From contig CAHIKZ030000961.1 in assembly GCA_903632075.3 (NCBI GenBank), positions 563,501-627,500 of the forward strand: a DNA stretch of 64,000 bases, read 5' to 3'. The translations under genes were made by a program, and so were the position numbers. The notes beneath the pieces were generated by a model. That model worked only from the letters and a program-made list of their open reading frames with translations, was not told the DNA's origin and searched no databases. Below are positions 10,755 to 21,923 of the stretch, one piece after another. The stretch comes from Acanthosepion pharaonis (taxonomy: Eukaryota; Mollusca; Cephalopoda; Sepiida; Sepiidae). Within the stretch, counting starts at the first letter, position 1. The number at the start of each line of letters is the position of its first letter.

Positions 10755-11300
10755 TGGTAGTGAAGTCACCACTTAACTGTTGTTGTCTCCAGGCCCACCC
10801 TGACCCGAGTTGATAGCAAATAGTTGACCCACCACACACAAAAAAATGGGGTCAAAACACCATGAAAGTGTAAAAATAGGTTTTAATACCAGCAATACAT
10901 TTTTGTAAAAATATTACCCGCAATGAATTTTTGAAAAAAAAAAATCCAGCAGTACAGTTTTGAAAAAATATTACCAGCAATACATTTTTTGGAAAAATAT
11001 TACCAGCAATACATTTTTGGGAAATATATTACTAACAACACACTTTTGAAAAAATATTACCAGCAATACATTTTTTTAAATATATTAACAGCAATACACT
11101 TTTGAAAAAATATTACCAGCAATACATTTTTGGGAAAAATATTACCAGCAATACAGTTTTGAAAAAAATATTACCAGCTCTACATTTTTGGGAAAAATAT
11201 TACCAGCAATACATTTTTAAGAAAAAAAAAATATTACCAGCAATAAAAATCTTGTCAGCATTAAATAACCCATTGAGGTTGATATGCCGTAAAACAAGCC
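10755..11300 (-). repeat. Family V retroposon, copy with 13 internal units
   Basis: On the minus strand the copy starts with 'ggtttggcttgttttacggc' and 'atatcaacctcaatgggtta', followed by about 13 units of 'aatgtattgctggtaa' separated by T-rich linkers (27-28 bp each). It then has 'taaaacctatttttacactt', 'ttgggtcaac', and 'ccgggt'-like 3' parts. It lacks the minisatellite 3' end seen in 45743-46772. The internal unit count varies greatly between copies (13 here, about 2-5 elsewhere). No coding capacity. See the 45743-46772 entry for the best-defined copy. Confidence 0.8.
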
Positions 11301-11699
11301 AAACCAAACAAAACCTAGACCAACCCCTCCACGCTGATTTTCCTATTCTAGGCTGCTTTACAATCAAGCCCAATCTGTCCTGATACTTAACCCATAGCTG
11401 ATGGAGGGGAGAATAGAAAGGATATTTTCGGGTACCTGGATGCAACAAAATCGACTGGAATTCACAAACTATTAGAATAGAACATCTAGGTGCATTTAGC
11501 TCGTTCAACAGTAAAACAGAGCAACCTAGTTTTCAATCAAGTAGCAAGCTTACATTCATACACTCGAAGCATCAAGGAGGAAACGTCCTCAGAACAACTG
11601 CCATGGAAATATGTGTACAAAAGGCAGAAGGGAGCCACAGTATGTTGGTAAGGCAGTGACTGAAATCAGGGTATAATACCAGGATCGATTACATTACAG

Positions 11700-11765
11700 A
11701 CACTTCTATTTGTAATTAGAAATATAGTATTAGACAACTCATAAAGAGGTCAGAGACCAATCTGA

Positions 11766-11828
<63 letters not shown>

Positions 11829-12003
11829 GAAATACATACTTTTAAGGTGTGCTATATTTATGGGATAAAGTGATCACTATCAGAGATAAAGCGTATGTAA
11901 ATATAATTTCATTGCTAGATGCAATCATTAGGTCGCGACCTGACGATTGCGTCTAGCATGAAACAGTCTGTCGCCTCTGAGTGTTGACTTCAATGTTCAC
12001 TTT

Positions 12004-12037
<34 letters not shown>

Positions 12038-12185
12038 GGTACATGATTGGACTTCTAAAACGATTCTGACAAATATCGTGGCTTGAGGAATATTGCGGAT
12101 TTGAATCAACCCGCAACAAAGAAAAAGTCGAGAATCTTCTTTAAATATAAAAATATAAAATATTTTTACTTTCGTCATTTTACAA
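11700..12185 (+). repeat. Repeat X, plus-strand copy with two (TA)n slots
   Basis: Order of blocks: 'agacaactcataaagaggtc' and 'agagaccaatctga', a (TA)n array (11769-11825), 'aaggtgtgctatatttatgg', 'gcgtatgtaaatata', 'gcgtctagcatgaaacag', 'gacttcaatgttcacttt', a second (TA)n array (12007-12032), then 'tgaggaatattgcggatttg' and 'aaatataaaaatataaaata'. The same order occurs on the opposite strand at 14150-14830. No coding frame. Confidence 0.8.
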
Positions 12186-12189
12186 CTAA

Positions 12190-13260
12190 ATTTGTATGCG
12201 TATTAAGTTTCTAAAAGTCCTTGTTTGTCAATGTTTAAGATGAAAATATATGATTTCTTCGTGTGTATGTATGAGAAAGAAGAGACACTGGCGAAAGTGA
12301 AGAAACCCTAAGTGTTACGTAGCTTGAATGATTAAGGGTATTCTTTTAAGCCGATTTGTCATGAAACTCTTGCCGTATGTTGCCGTCTGTCTCTCCATAC
12401 TGGCTTGACTAGAAACGTTGCTGAAATGCCATTCAAAAGGATCACGAACCATCATTTTTATTGTTGGCGGGAACGTGACCCGTTGCTTTAAAAATGTTAA
12501 ATATTTATTTTCAAAGCATTAATTTATTTTCTGGAAGTCTGCGCAAATCATCGGAAACAGAAACCATTTTTTATCATTTGCCGTTTTACTGTCATACTGT
12601 TTATTTCCGTCTTTGGGCCACACATCTAAAGAATGCTAATCTACAAATATTATTTACCCCCCAAAATTTGTTTCTTATTTTTACCAGCGGACAAGTCAAT
12701 TCTTAAATATGATACATCGTTTAAGAATAACAGCCATTCGCTATTCTGCATTCATCAAAACATCTAATACTTAAATCTTTGGTGAACGAATTTTAAATGA
12801 ATCCAGCTGCGAATACAAACACGGCCATTGTATTTCCCATGATTCTTTCCACACTTAGCGCCTGAAATCAAATAACGTTAAAAAAATGGATAGTAATCTA
12901 ATATTCAGTTCCTCTTCGGATAGCGGGAATGAAATTGTGTGTAAGGTTTGTTAAATTTGATTAACTTGGTGAGAGAAAAACAACTGGTTACATATTTAAT
13001 GATGTCTGTAAGAATGTCGGTAATTGGAATTTTGTTTTCAGTTCTGTTCACTGCAGCCATTGATTTATTTGCAGACGACAGATTACAAACTACACTTTAT
13101 CTGTCACATGACTAAATAAATCTCAAAGAAAACTCTCACTCTAAATATTTTAATTTGTGATAAATCGTACTTAAACGGTTAATTATGTAAATATTATTAT
13201 TTTTAATAATTGGAACGTTTGCCAGTTGTTTTTAATTTTTGGCAATTAGTTTATTTAACC
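12190..13260. other. Non-coding, unassigned
   Basis: More than 1 kb without a recognisable repeat, RNA or coding pattern; frames are short. One of the few stretches here that could be single-copy DNA. Confidence 0.4.
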
Positions 13261-14110
13261 TTCGAAGCGTTGTAAACTATTTTATCAATTTTTGACATTT
13301 TTTTACTTTCATCTTCATTTTTTATTAGGTAAAACATTATGTATAGTTATCAGTAATTTTTTGCTAGAATTTTTTTACTGCTCATTTTTATTAGATGAAG
13401 GATTGTCAATTATTGTGATTAAATTTGACTAGTATTTACTTTCGTCTTTATTGGATGAAGCATTGTCAGCAATCCTTATATTTTCACCAATATTTCTTTT
13501 AGTCTTTTTAGTGGCTGAAGGATTTCCAATTATTATAATTTAGCACTAGTTTTTACTTACATCTTCATTTTTATAATTAGCTGAATCATTGCCGACAATT
13601 ATAATTCCTTTTTTACAAGTATTTAATTACCTCATCATTTTTTATGAAGTGAAACATTGTCAATTATTCATTTTTGACAAGTATTTACTTTCATTTTGAT
13701 TGTCAACAATTATTATCAATCTTTTACTAGTATTTCCTTCCATCTTGATTTATATCAAATGATGTCTTGTCAGTTATTATTTTTTACTAGTATTTACTTT
13801 CCTTGTCAAGTTTTATTAGATGAAGCATTTTCAGTAACTATAATTAGTTTACTTTCATCTTCATTTCTAATTAGATGAACACTCAACAAGATTTATAATT
13901 GAATTTTGCTTACTATTTAGTTTTCTCTTCATTTTTTATTCCCTGAACCATATAACCCCTCCCCACACTGAAAAATCACCCATGGTGAGCTTCGAACCCA
14001 GTTTAATGCTCAGATCTCTAACGTTCTAACCATGTGACAACGCACACAATGCGTTGTCAGCTATTATTATGATTGCAGCAATCATTTCTGACTAGAATTA
14101 CTTTTAGGTT
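13261..14110. repeat. Degenerate minisatellite, ~60-68 bp unit
   Basis: A landmark resembling 'gatgaagcattgtcaattat' recurs about every 60-68 bp (near 13328, 13396, 13455, 13515, 13582, 13649, 13759, 13821), alternating with 'ttactttcatcttcattttt'. Units differ at many positions, so the array is old. It resumes at about 14045 after a tRNA-like insertion. Frames through it carry no motif. Confidence 0.75.
13960..14045 (-). repeat. tRNA-like SINE head inside the minisatellite
   Basis: On the minus strand 'gtcacatggttagaacgtta' resembles an A-box region and 'gggttcgaagctc' is a near-consensus B-box, spaced like a tRNA. No cloverleaf with intact acceptor stem is apparent, so a tRNA-derived SINE fragment is more likely than a tRNA gene. 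Confidence 0.55.
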
Positions 14111-14149
14111 ATATCTATTATCCAAGTTGTAGAAAGTGCGGCAGAAATA

Positions 14150-14329
14150 CCTCCCATATTGTAGAGGTTGAGAAAAGGAAAATTGCAAAATGACGAAAAT
14201 ACAAATATTTTATATTTTTATATTTAAAGATTTTCGACGTTTTGTTTGTTGCTGGTTTATTCAAATATTCCTCAGGCCACGTTTTTTTGTCGGAATCGTT
14301 TTACAAGTATGATCACAGACAATTTAGCA

Positions 14330-14401
<72 letters not shown>

Positions 14402-14431
14402 ATATGTATGTATGTAAAAGTGAACATTTAG

Positions 14432-14512
<81 letters not shown>

Positions 14513-14639
14513 AGTGAACATTGAAGTCAACACTCAGAGGCGACAGGCGTCTAGCATGAAATTATATTTACGTACGCTCTATCTCTGATATTGAGCATTT
14601 TATCCCCAAAATATAGCACACCTTAAATCTATATTTCTT

Positions 14640-14698
<59 letters not shown>

Positions 14699-14830
14699 TC
14701 AGATTGGTCTCTGAGCTCATAATGAGTTGTTGAATACTGTTTTTAATTACAAATAAAAAGGGTCTTATAAGGTATTTTCTATTTTGAAAATGTTTAAACA
14801 AGTGCTTATTTTTATTCATTTGGTTTTAAA
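14150..14830 (-). repeat. Repeat X, minus-strand copy
   Basis: This is the reverse-complement counterpart of 11700-12185. It contains the (TA)n blocks 14331-14395 and 14434-14480 (with TATG variants), 'aaagtgaacattgaagtcaa' and 'cagaggcgacagg', 'atatagcacaccttaa', then (TA)n(GA)n at 14643-14698 and 'tcagattggtctctgagctc'. The (TA)n arrays occupy the same two positions as in the plus copy, though of different length. A short extra 'aaagtgaacatttagcaa' block shows local duplication beside the array. Confidence 0.8.
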
Positions 14831-15615
14831 AATTATATCACCCAAATGGTGGCCTCTACTCACTCTACACTGTAAATTTTTCCATAAGATACAAATAATC
14901 CTGATATAAATGGCACGATGGATAAATTGTCGTCTGAATTACGCAAAAATGGGATGCTCTTTCGTGTGGTCTTGTGATGTGAGGCACAGGGTCCCGTGTT
15001 CCCAATCAATATGCGGCAATCTTGGGAGTGTCATACAGGACCCATTTTTAAACAGTAATGAGCACTCGATCAAATATGAGTACGTTGCGTTGTAGAGAAA
15101 CCAATGCGAATAGGTTGTCATCCGCTATTGCTTGTTGGCTTCCGATAGAGTGTGCTCTACCCCCCACTTGCTCAGCTAGGTACGCCCTTCCCTATGCGCT
15201 GCAGGTGAAGTCTGACTGTTTCATCAGAAAACCTGTAAGCGTTCACCAAGCTCAGCTCAGGTTTTACTAGTGTCCTCCATGGCAGCCATCAGGGCCTTCA
15301 TCGTCCAGAGCAAGGGGTCGGCTACTGTGCGGTTTATCACAATACCATAGATCTTCTGATCTGAAATTCTTCAACAAATACCTATGCCGTCCATTCACAG
15401 TATTATCCCCAAAGGTTTGATGTATTCGAGGACAAGCCAACCTTAAACTCATAAAGCAAATAACTCCGAACGAGATGCTTCGAAACTGCCATGACTGATG
15501 TGTCTGCACAACGCACCTGCTTTGGTCAAGGACTCTGCTTTCCTGGCACTTGATACGCCTCATTTATATCAGCGATCACTTCTTCCCACACGATATAAAA
15601 TGCGAAAAATTTCAT

Positions 15616-15620
<5 letters not shown>
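14831..15620. other. Non-coding, moderately GC-richer stretch
   Basis: About 790 bp with more balanced composition than its surroundings. Frames of 60-98 codons on both strands (for example 15267-15563 minus) overlap and show no recognised domain. A transposon relic or unique DNA are both possible. Confidence 0.35.
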
Positions 15621-15680
<60 letters not shown>

Positions 15681-15963
15681 ATTTGTTTACTTTATATATG
15701 TATAAAAATAGATTTTGTTTACTTTTATATATATATATATATATTGTTTATTTTAAATATAAATATATATATTGTTTATTTTTAAATATTTTAAATATAT
15801 TGTTTATTTTATATATATATAAATATATTTGAATCTATATATATATATATATATATTTAATATACATACATGTTTACTTTATATATATATATAAATAGAT
15901 TTTGTTTACTTTATATATATATACTTTGTTTACTTTATATATGTATAAATAAATTTTGTTTAC

Positions 15964-16010
<47 letters not shown>
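15621..16010. repeat. Cluster of (TA)n arrays separated by 'ttgtttacttta'
   Basis: Several TA runs are separated by near-identical spacers with 'ttttgtttacttta' or 'ttgtttatttta'. This shows tandem duplication of a TA-run-plus-spacer unit rather than independent arrays. Confidence 0.85.
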
Positions 16011-16015
<5 letters not shown>

Positions 16016-16736
16016 GAACATCGAAGTCAACACTCAGAGGCGACAGGCTGTTTCATGCTAGACGCAATCGTCAGGACGCGAATGTTGGATTTTTTCTCGA
16101 CTATTTATATATATGGGTCAGTGGTGCATTGTGGGTAATCTATTCTGGCGGTTATTTTTGCAGGCTTGGCTTGTTTATTTATTTGTTTGGGTTAATTTAT
16201 TTTACTTGTTTTTCATTTTCATTTTGTATTATTTATTCTTTTCGGATTTTTATGTTTTATTAACGTAGTAGAAAAATGGAGGGATTTGCTTAGTTCGCTT
16301 ATTTAATAGTTTGCTTTGGTCTGTGAAGATAATTAAATCTATTTATTCGTCCAATGTTTAAATTGCTTGCCGTAATCTATTCTGTTATTTTGGCGGTTGG
16401 GACAGTTTTTAATTTATTTATTTCTTTGGATTGATTATTTTTACTAGTTTTTGCATGTGTGTTTCTTTTTATTAGTTCTAACGGTTATTTTATCAAGGTC
16501 GATTTGTTTATTCGTTCATTTATTTATTTATTTGGATTAATTTTTATGTGTTTCTTATTTATTTACTTATTTTTTTTATTTTATATATTTTTATTTACTC
16601 TATTTGGTTTTCGAATTATGAGTAACGTAGTAATGTTTTTTTTTATCGTTATATACAGTCATGGCTATTTTTACGCCCATTTTTTGGATTGGTTATTGTA
16701 GTCTATTCTGACGGTTATATTGGTGAGATTGGTTTG
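16011..16736 (+). repeat. Dispersed repeat W, copy 2 (left part)
   Basis: Starts with the repeat-X-like block 'aagtgaacatcgaagtcaac' and 'cagaggcgacaggctg', then 'cgcgaatgttggatttt', 'atatatgggtcagtggtgca', 'ttgtgggtaatctattctgg'. It matches 52811-53205 closely. It is T-rich with many 'tttatttattt' runs. The copy is interrupted by the solo LTR at 16737-17357 and seems to resume after it. Confidence 0.75.
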
Positions 16737-17357
16737 TGTTATGGGACCTTACCCATAAAAACATAATGGACTATTCCATACGTAATAAATACTGCGCCTC
16801 AAGAGGAAGCAGGGAGTTCAGTCTGAAGTCGGGCGACCGGCTTACCGGCTGATCGGTTCAACTCTCTGCCTTCGGGCGGGGAGGAACCCGAACGAAGCTA
16901 CGCCGAAGGGCGGAGTCTCTTTCAGGTGAACCGACCCTGAACCCGTGTATACGGGTTCAAAGAGTATATTTTTGACCGAGCCCACGGGCACGGAGATCCC
17001 ACGTTAAACCGGCCTTGTGCCACATGATGCCCTCGTGGGCGGGGGTGACTAAATACCGTTCAGTCTGAAGTCTGGAGTGAGGTCCGTCAGAAGTCCTTCT
17101 GGAGTCAGTCAGTCGAGTCAGAGGCAGTCCGAAACAGAGTCGCGTTCAGACAATTACTGCAAGACATTGGAATAGTGATACTGGTCGAGACTACATTGTT
17201 CTCCCTACTAAATCTGATTGTTCGTACTAACACTTTCTACTTCTCTGTATATATTCCTGTTGGTATATATCTGTTTTATTCCATATCCGTGTTCGAGTTC
17301 TTCTTTATTGGTTCTACCTTGGACTATCACCGTGCTACAAGGAACCGGACCATAACA
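16737..17357. mobile_element. Solo LTR 1 (621 bp)
   Basis: The element starts TGTTATGG and ends CCATAACA, so it has TG...CA termini within an 8-bp inverted repeat. The flanks are gtttg (left) and atttg (right), a 5-bp target duplication with one change. It is distinctly GC-richer than the T-rich repeat W around it, contains inverted pairs such as 'acccgtgtatacgggt' and 'gcccacgggc', and interrupts repeat W. No internal retroviral region or second LTR is in the window, so it is a solo LTR from recombination. The class (Gypsy, BEL-Pao or other) cannot be told from the LTR. Confidence 0.75.
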
Positions 17358-17878
17358 ATTTGTTAATTTCCTTATTATTATTTACTTTTTTATTTATTTA
17401 TTTGAGTTGATTATTTTTATTTGTTTTATGTATTTTATTTTTATTTTTATTTATTCTATTTTGTCTATTCTAACGGGAGTGCTTTGTTAATTTGTTTATT
17501 ATTTGTTTGGGTTATTTTATTTTACTTGTTTTTTTTATATTATTTTGTTTATTTGTATTTATTCATTTCAGTTTTCGATTTTTAAGTAACGTATTGAAAA
17601 TTTGTTTTCATGTCTGCATTTTGAGATGAGCTCAGATCATTTTATTTAGTATTTTATTATGCTCTGGGAGTATTTTATTTTGCTCTGGGAAAGTAATAAT
17701 AGCTATTTTTCCTCCAAGCAAAGTTTACAGGTTTTTGATTGATTGGTGTAGACTGAAGAACTTTTCCTTATTTTCCATGATATTTTTTATGTGATTTGTG
17801 TTTTGTTTTTAATTTCCCAGATACACTTGGAAAGCATTGTACTGTTCGCGTATTTACTATTGGTAAAAGATATTGCAT

Positions 17879-17880
<2 letters not shown>
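17358..17880 (+). repeat. Dispersed repeat W, copy 2 (right part)
   Basis: T-rich sequence continuing repeat W after the LTR. It contains 'catgtctgcattttgagatg', 'tttcctccaagcaaa' and 'cttggaaagcattgta', the same order as in 3950-4258. Confidence 0.7.
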
Positions 17881-17934
<54 letters not shown>

Positions 17935-17937
17935 CAT

Positions 17938-17974
<37 letters not shown>
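17881..17974. repeat. Paired (TA)n arrays with duplicated 'ttgcatctt' boundary
   Basis: Two TA arrays (17881-17930, 17941-17974), each preceded by 'ttgcatcttta'. The boundary sequence was duplicated along with the array. Confidence 0.9.
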
Positions 17975-17978
<4 letters not shown>

Positions 17979-18009
17979 CGCACATAAAGTCATGGGAAAA
18001 GTAACTAGT

Positions 18010-18870
18010 GTCAGATCAGTTTTAGCTCCACAAATGGGATAGATTCCTCAAGGAAGTACGTCTTGTAGTTGTTAAGCCATGATAATCTCGATAGCTATTG
18101 ACAGCTTCCTGATATTTGTAAGTGCAGTATATTGCATGTGAATACACCTCTCCGCTACATCCCGGAAGTGGCTGTTTGATCCCATTTTAGGCAAGTAGAG
18201 CGGCCACACCATTGGACCAGAATCCATTTTAAATCACTTCTGAGCAACTTGGGCAATGACGCAGTGATTTATTCTAATCTAATGTGTAATTAATTTTGAA
18301 ATAGCCTTAATTATATCGACCTTGTGTCACGTCCTACCACCAGAGTAAATAGTAACCGCCTTTATTCGGCCTTTGTACAGGGATAAAAATGTAGTATGTG
18401 TTCTCGCTTTCTCTTGGTTCCGTAGATTTCAATCCTGTTACAGCACCTCCTTCATTACGCTAAAGAGGTAGGTACGGTGGATGCTGGTGCTTTGTGATGC
18501 TAGGAACAAGGTTGGGAAATTGTTGTTTTTGGCCAATATGTATGCCTGCGGGAACTCTATATTAAACCGGCTTTGTGTCAATGACGTCACCTTGGGGAGA
18601 CGATTAAATATCCGATCAGAATGATCCTGTCAGGATTGAGATCAAATTGCAGTATCTTTTTAAAGCTGTGAGGAAAGCCTGATCCTGTGGGTTTCAACAC
18701 TGTTGCAACACCTACTCCATTGCACTATCATGGAATATCGGTAGATCACGGTGTGTCTAAACGGTGATCCTGTGGACTAAGCCCTTTTTGTCCTTGGCCC
18801 ATATATACATGTATGGGCAAACTAAATTAAACTTACCATGTGTCGCATCCTGTCAGTGTCTTTACAAATA
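18010..18870. repeat. SINE-like modules repeated three times
   Basis: A short module with 'ttaaaccgg.cttgtgtca' or a close variant occurs at about 18311-18345, 18561-18600 and 18826-18860. The upstream parts of two copies share 'aatcctgttacagcacctcc' or its variant 'acactgttgcaacacctact'. The same module is inside solo LTR 1 (17001-17040) and at 63573-63605. I cannot name the family; a conserved SINE central domain is one explanation. Confidence 0.5.
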
Positions 18871-19324
18871 AATTGAATAAGGATTTAACGCGCCTGTTCT
18901 GTATTTTTTCCACACAAAAATAATCGTCATAATTCTAGTATTTTAGAAATTATTTTTGTAGTTTACCTTCTCAGCTTCTTAGACAATGTGACCTTCAGGT
19001 AGGATTATTTGTTCTAAAGTTGCACTCAATTTTATACGTAGTGAATTCTGAATAGGAAATCAACTTGAATGCTACAAGAACGTGACAAAGTAGCCATACA
19101 ACTCATTGAGTTTTGAAATCCATTTTAAATGTTTCTGCAGAGTCGCAGACATCTCATATAAGCAAAGAAAGAATTTGCCGAACGAAGAAATCTCTTCAAA
19201 GTTTGACATTATGTCCAAAATTTCTCATCAACAATTATTATACCGATATTTGGGTAGGATAATGTCCATTGGCACAAAAAGTGGAAATAGTGAGGCTAGT
19301 TCGAATTCTTCTCACCTAAGCTGT
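18871..19324. other. Non-coding, unassigned
   Basis: No supported gene. A frame from 19106 runs into the family V copy and ends inside it. Confidence 0.4.
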
Positions 19325-20110
19325 TCTGTTGGTTTGGTTTACTTTGTTTTTTATAATGGCATATCAACACTTTATGAGTCATTTTATGACGAAATTTAAT
19401 TTTCATGGAATCTTTGGTAATTTTCGTTTTTTACATTTAAAATCGATTGCTGAATTATTTATTTTTTTAAATATTAAAATCTATTCCTGGTATTTTTAAT
19501 ATAAAATATATTTTATTCTTTCATAGAGTTTTTACCTCAGTTTGGAGGAGGTTCATTTTTTATCCATAGCTGGGACCCTAACAACCAATTTTTTAAAACT
19601 ATTTTTTTATCAATGATTTTTAAATTTTAACAAATTCTAGTTCAGTAATACAATTAGTTGATTTTTTTCAGCGATATATCAATCTCTACGGGTAATTTAA
19701 TGCCGAAATCTAAATATTTTGAACGCAGTCTTATGGTTTTAAGATAAAATGTATTGTTGGTAATTTTACTATAAATAAGTAATGTTGGTAATTTTTTTTA
19801 TATAAAATGTGTTGCTGATATTTTTTATACTTTCATAATGTTTTGTTTGGGGGTGCAATATTTACCTATAGGTTAGGGTGGATTTGGGAACAATCAGCAA
19901 TTTAGAGGTGGCCCCATGCTCATCCTTCCCCTCCTCCCCGATCACTGTTGATGTAGTTTAACATCATACCCCGGTCGCCAGTTCTGTTGTATTGAAACAA
20001 ATACAGGTGGGAAGGAATGGGTCCTTTTCTCGTCCTCCAGCTTTGGGTTAAATAGTCCTCTTGAGCCTTTGTTGGCGACCGCTCTCGGAGAAGGACAAAC
20101 TATATAGTCA
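19325..20110 (+). repeat. Family V retroposon, two diverged copies in tandem
   Basis: The first copy (19329-19595) has 'ggtttggtttactttg', 'ggcatatcaacac', 'tttcatagagtttt' and 'atagctgggaccctaac'. The second (about 19665-20000) has 'cgatatatcaatctctacgg', several 'gtaatttt' units, 'tttcataatgttttg' and 'gaacaatcagcaatttagag'. Both are much more diverged than other copies, so family V has been active over a long time. The end at 20030-20110 overlaps a SINE-A-like piece ('ttgggttaaatag'). Confidence 0.65.
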
Positions 20111-20309
20111 TGTTGAATTTAAAAATTAAAAAAAACACGCGTGAAAGCGCTGTGTAATTATTTTAAAATTTTAAATTTATTCGTTGTAGTTATGGATTTA
20201 AAAAAACCAAAAACAAACAAAGTATTTCACTATAAGTGTGCTCATCGGAAATTGGTAGAAATATAAAATGGTATTAAATGCTATCCGGGAAGATGAACTT
20301 AGAAAGATC

Positions 20310-20345
20310 GTATGAAAGTATAGCACACCTTAAAAACTATATTTC

Positions 20346-20399
<54 letters not shown>
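20310..20399 (-). repeat. Repeat X fragment plus (TA)n
   Basis: 'tatagcacaccttaaaa' and 'actatatttcttcat' is the repeat X border seen at 14620-14640, followed by (TA)n into which the mariner element at 20400-21644 is inserted. Confidence 0.75.
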
Positions 20400-20403
<4 letters not shown>

Positions 20404-21644
20404 GTCATCCCATAAGTTCTGTCCGAATTTTAATTTTTTTTTTAAATGAACGAAATTTAAAGAATATTTTATAATGTCTAATGGAGCTGAACATTATTTT
20501 TATGTTTAGATGCATTTAAACTGATCAAATTTTATTTCAGAGAACAATAAAATTAAATTTTGTTTGATTAAAACCCTGCTAATCATTTGAAGCACATAAT
20601 GCTTTATGAGTTCAAGAAAGGAAACTCAGCAGCCGAAGCAGCTAGAAACATTCACTCAGTTTATGGAGAGGAATGTATGAATGAAAGAACTTGCAGAAGA
20701 TGGTTTGCAAGATTCAGAGGTGGAGATTGAAGATCGAACCGGACGTCCAGTTGAGTTTGATGAAAAGCTTCTTGAAGCAGCGCTTGAAGAAAATCCTGCT
20801 TTATCAGTTGAGGAATTGGCAGTGGTTCTCAGTTCAAACCATACAACTGTTCATCGTCATCTTCATCAACTTGGAAAAGTTGCTAAACTTGGAAAATAGG
20901 TGCCTCATGAATTGTTTGAAAACAACCTCAAATTCCGAGTTGACATCTGCTCTTCTCTCCATTCTCGCCAACTTGTTTCACCTTTTTTGGATAGACTTGT
21001 GACTGGCGACGAAAAATGGATCTTTTATCGAAATGTTAAGCGTCGTAGACAGTGGCTTGGTAAAGGGGAATGACCTCAGCCACAGCCGAGAAGAAAACTT
21101 CATGGGCAAAAGGTTCTTCTTTCTATCTGGTGGGATCGCCAAGGAATAATCCACTTTGAATTCTTACCACCTAATGCAACAATTAATGCTCAAATATACT
21201 GTCAGCAATTAGAGCGTTTGAACAAAGCTTTGAAAAAAGACCTGAATCGAAAAGAGGCGATGTTTCATCAGGACAATGCGCGACCCCACACAGCAAGAAT
21301 CACGTCACAAAAGATCGAAGAACTTGGTTGGGAGAAAATTCCTCATCCACTTTATTCTCCCGATCTTGCTCCTTCAGACTACCATTTGTTTCATAGCTTA
21401 CAGAATCATTTGGAAGAAACAGCTTTTCTAACACAGGAAGAGGTTAAAACTGACATTTGTGAGTTCTTCGAATCAAAGCCAAAAGAATTTTACAGTAATG
21501 GAATTAGTAAGCTTGTTAATAGATGGAAGGAAGTCATAGATAATCAGGGAAAATACATTGTTGATTGAATCTGTAATTAAATGTAACATTTGATCACTTG
21601 TTTTCTTTATCCAAAATTCGGACAGAACTTATGTGATGACTTGA
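20400..21644 (+). mobile_element. Mariner transposon (1245 bp) with 32-bp TIRs
   Basis: The left TIR (20400-20431) and right TIR (21613-21644, reversed) agree at 30 of 32 positions; both read TCA.GTCATC.CATAAGTT and CTGTCCGAATTTT. TA lies just outside each end (20398-20399 and 21645-21646), the mariner target duplication. The length is normal for mariner. The left side sits in a (TA)n array. The TIRs are well preserved, so they might still be moved by an active transposase supplied elsewhere, but the encoded transposase is dead (next entry). Confidence 0.95.
20599..21568 (+). pseudogene. Mariner transposase, broken (D,D34D)
   Basis: The protein would bind the TIRs through an N-terminal helix-turn-helix pair and cut and join DNA with a D,D34D catalytic domain. 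The start ATG at 20599 opens MLYEFKKGNSAAEAARNI and CMNERTCRRWFARFRG. A frameshift (apparent small deletion) lies near 20737, after which the frame gives EDRTGRPVEFDEKLL and a second HTH. Stops are at 20897-20899 (TAG) and 21071-21073 (TGA). Catalytic residues are visible: VTGDEKW (first D at 21008), FHQDNARPH (second D at 21272) and YSPDLAPSDYHLF (third D at 21377), with exactly 34 residues between the last two. Total span is about 323 codons, near the usual 345. The clade within mariner is not determined. Confidence 0.92.
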
Positions 21645-21646
21645 TA

Positions 21647-21923
21647 CTTGGGTAAGAAAAATCTACGGCGCCTTCTTTGATGAATTCCATATTAACATTA
21701 TTTTAAATTTTTTAATTTATCCTTTATATTGTGAACGCTTGTTTGCAAAAATACCATGACAGATCAATTTAAAAAAGAGTGCATTCTCAAGTATTTTCAA
21801 AAATCACCATCACGAAGATCACAGTTACATTAAGTTTGTCTTTGCAATTTACCCCAAGGGATGATCCCGGGGGAAAGCTAAAGTACTTCGGTAAGAAAAA
21901 ACTACGGCGCCTTTCTTGATGAA
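21647..21923. repeat. Repeated 'ctacggcgcc' block
   Basis: A 40-bp block with 'ggtaagaaaaa.ctacggcg' and 'ttgatgaatt' occurs at 21650-21690 and again at 21889-21932, directly before the PLE fragment. The mariner insertion lies right at the first copy. The duplicated block may be part of a PLE terminal repeat; this is inference from its position. Confidence 0.45.

Noticed and set aside
14910..15563. Possible gene on either strand in the GC-richer stretch
   Set aside because: Overlapping frames of 60-98 codons on both strands with no recognisable domain, no long dominant frame and no verified splice sites.
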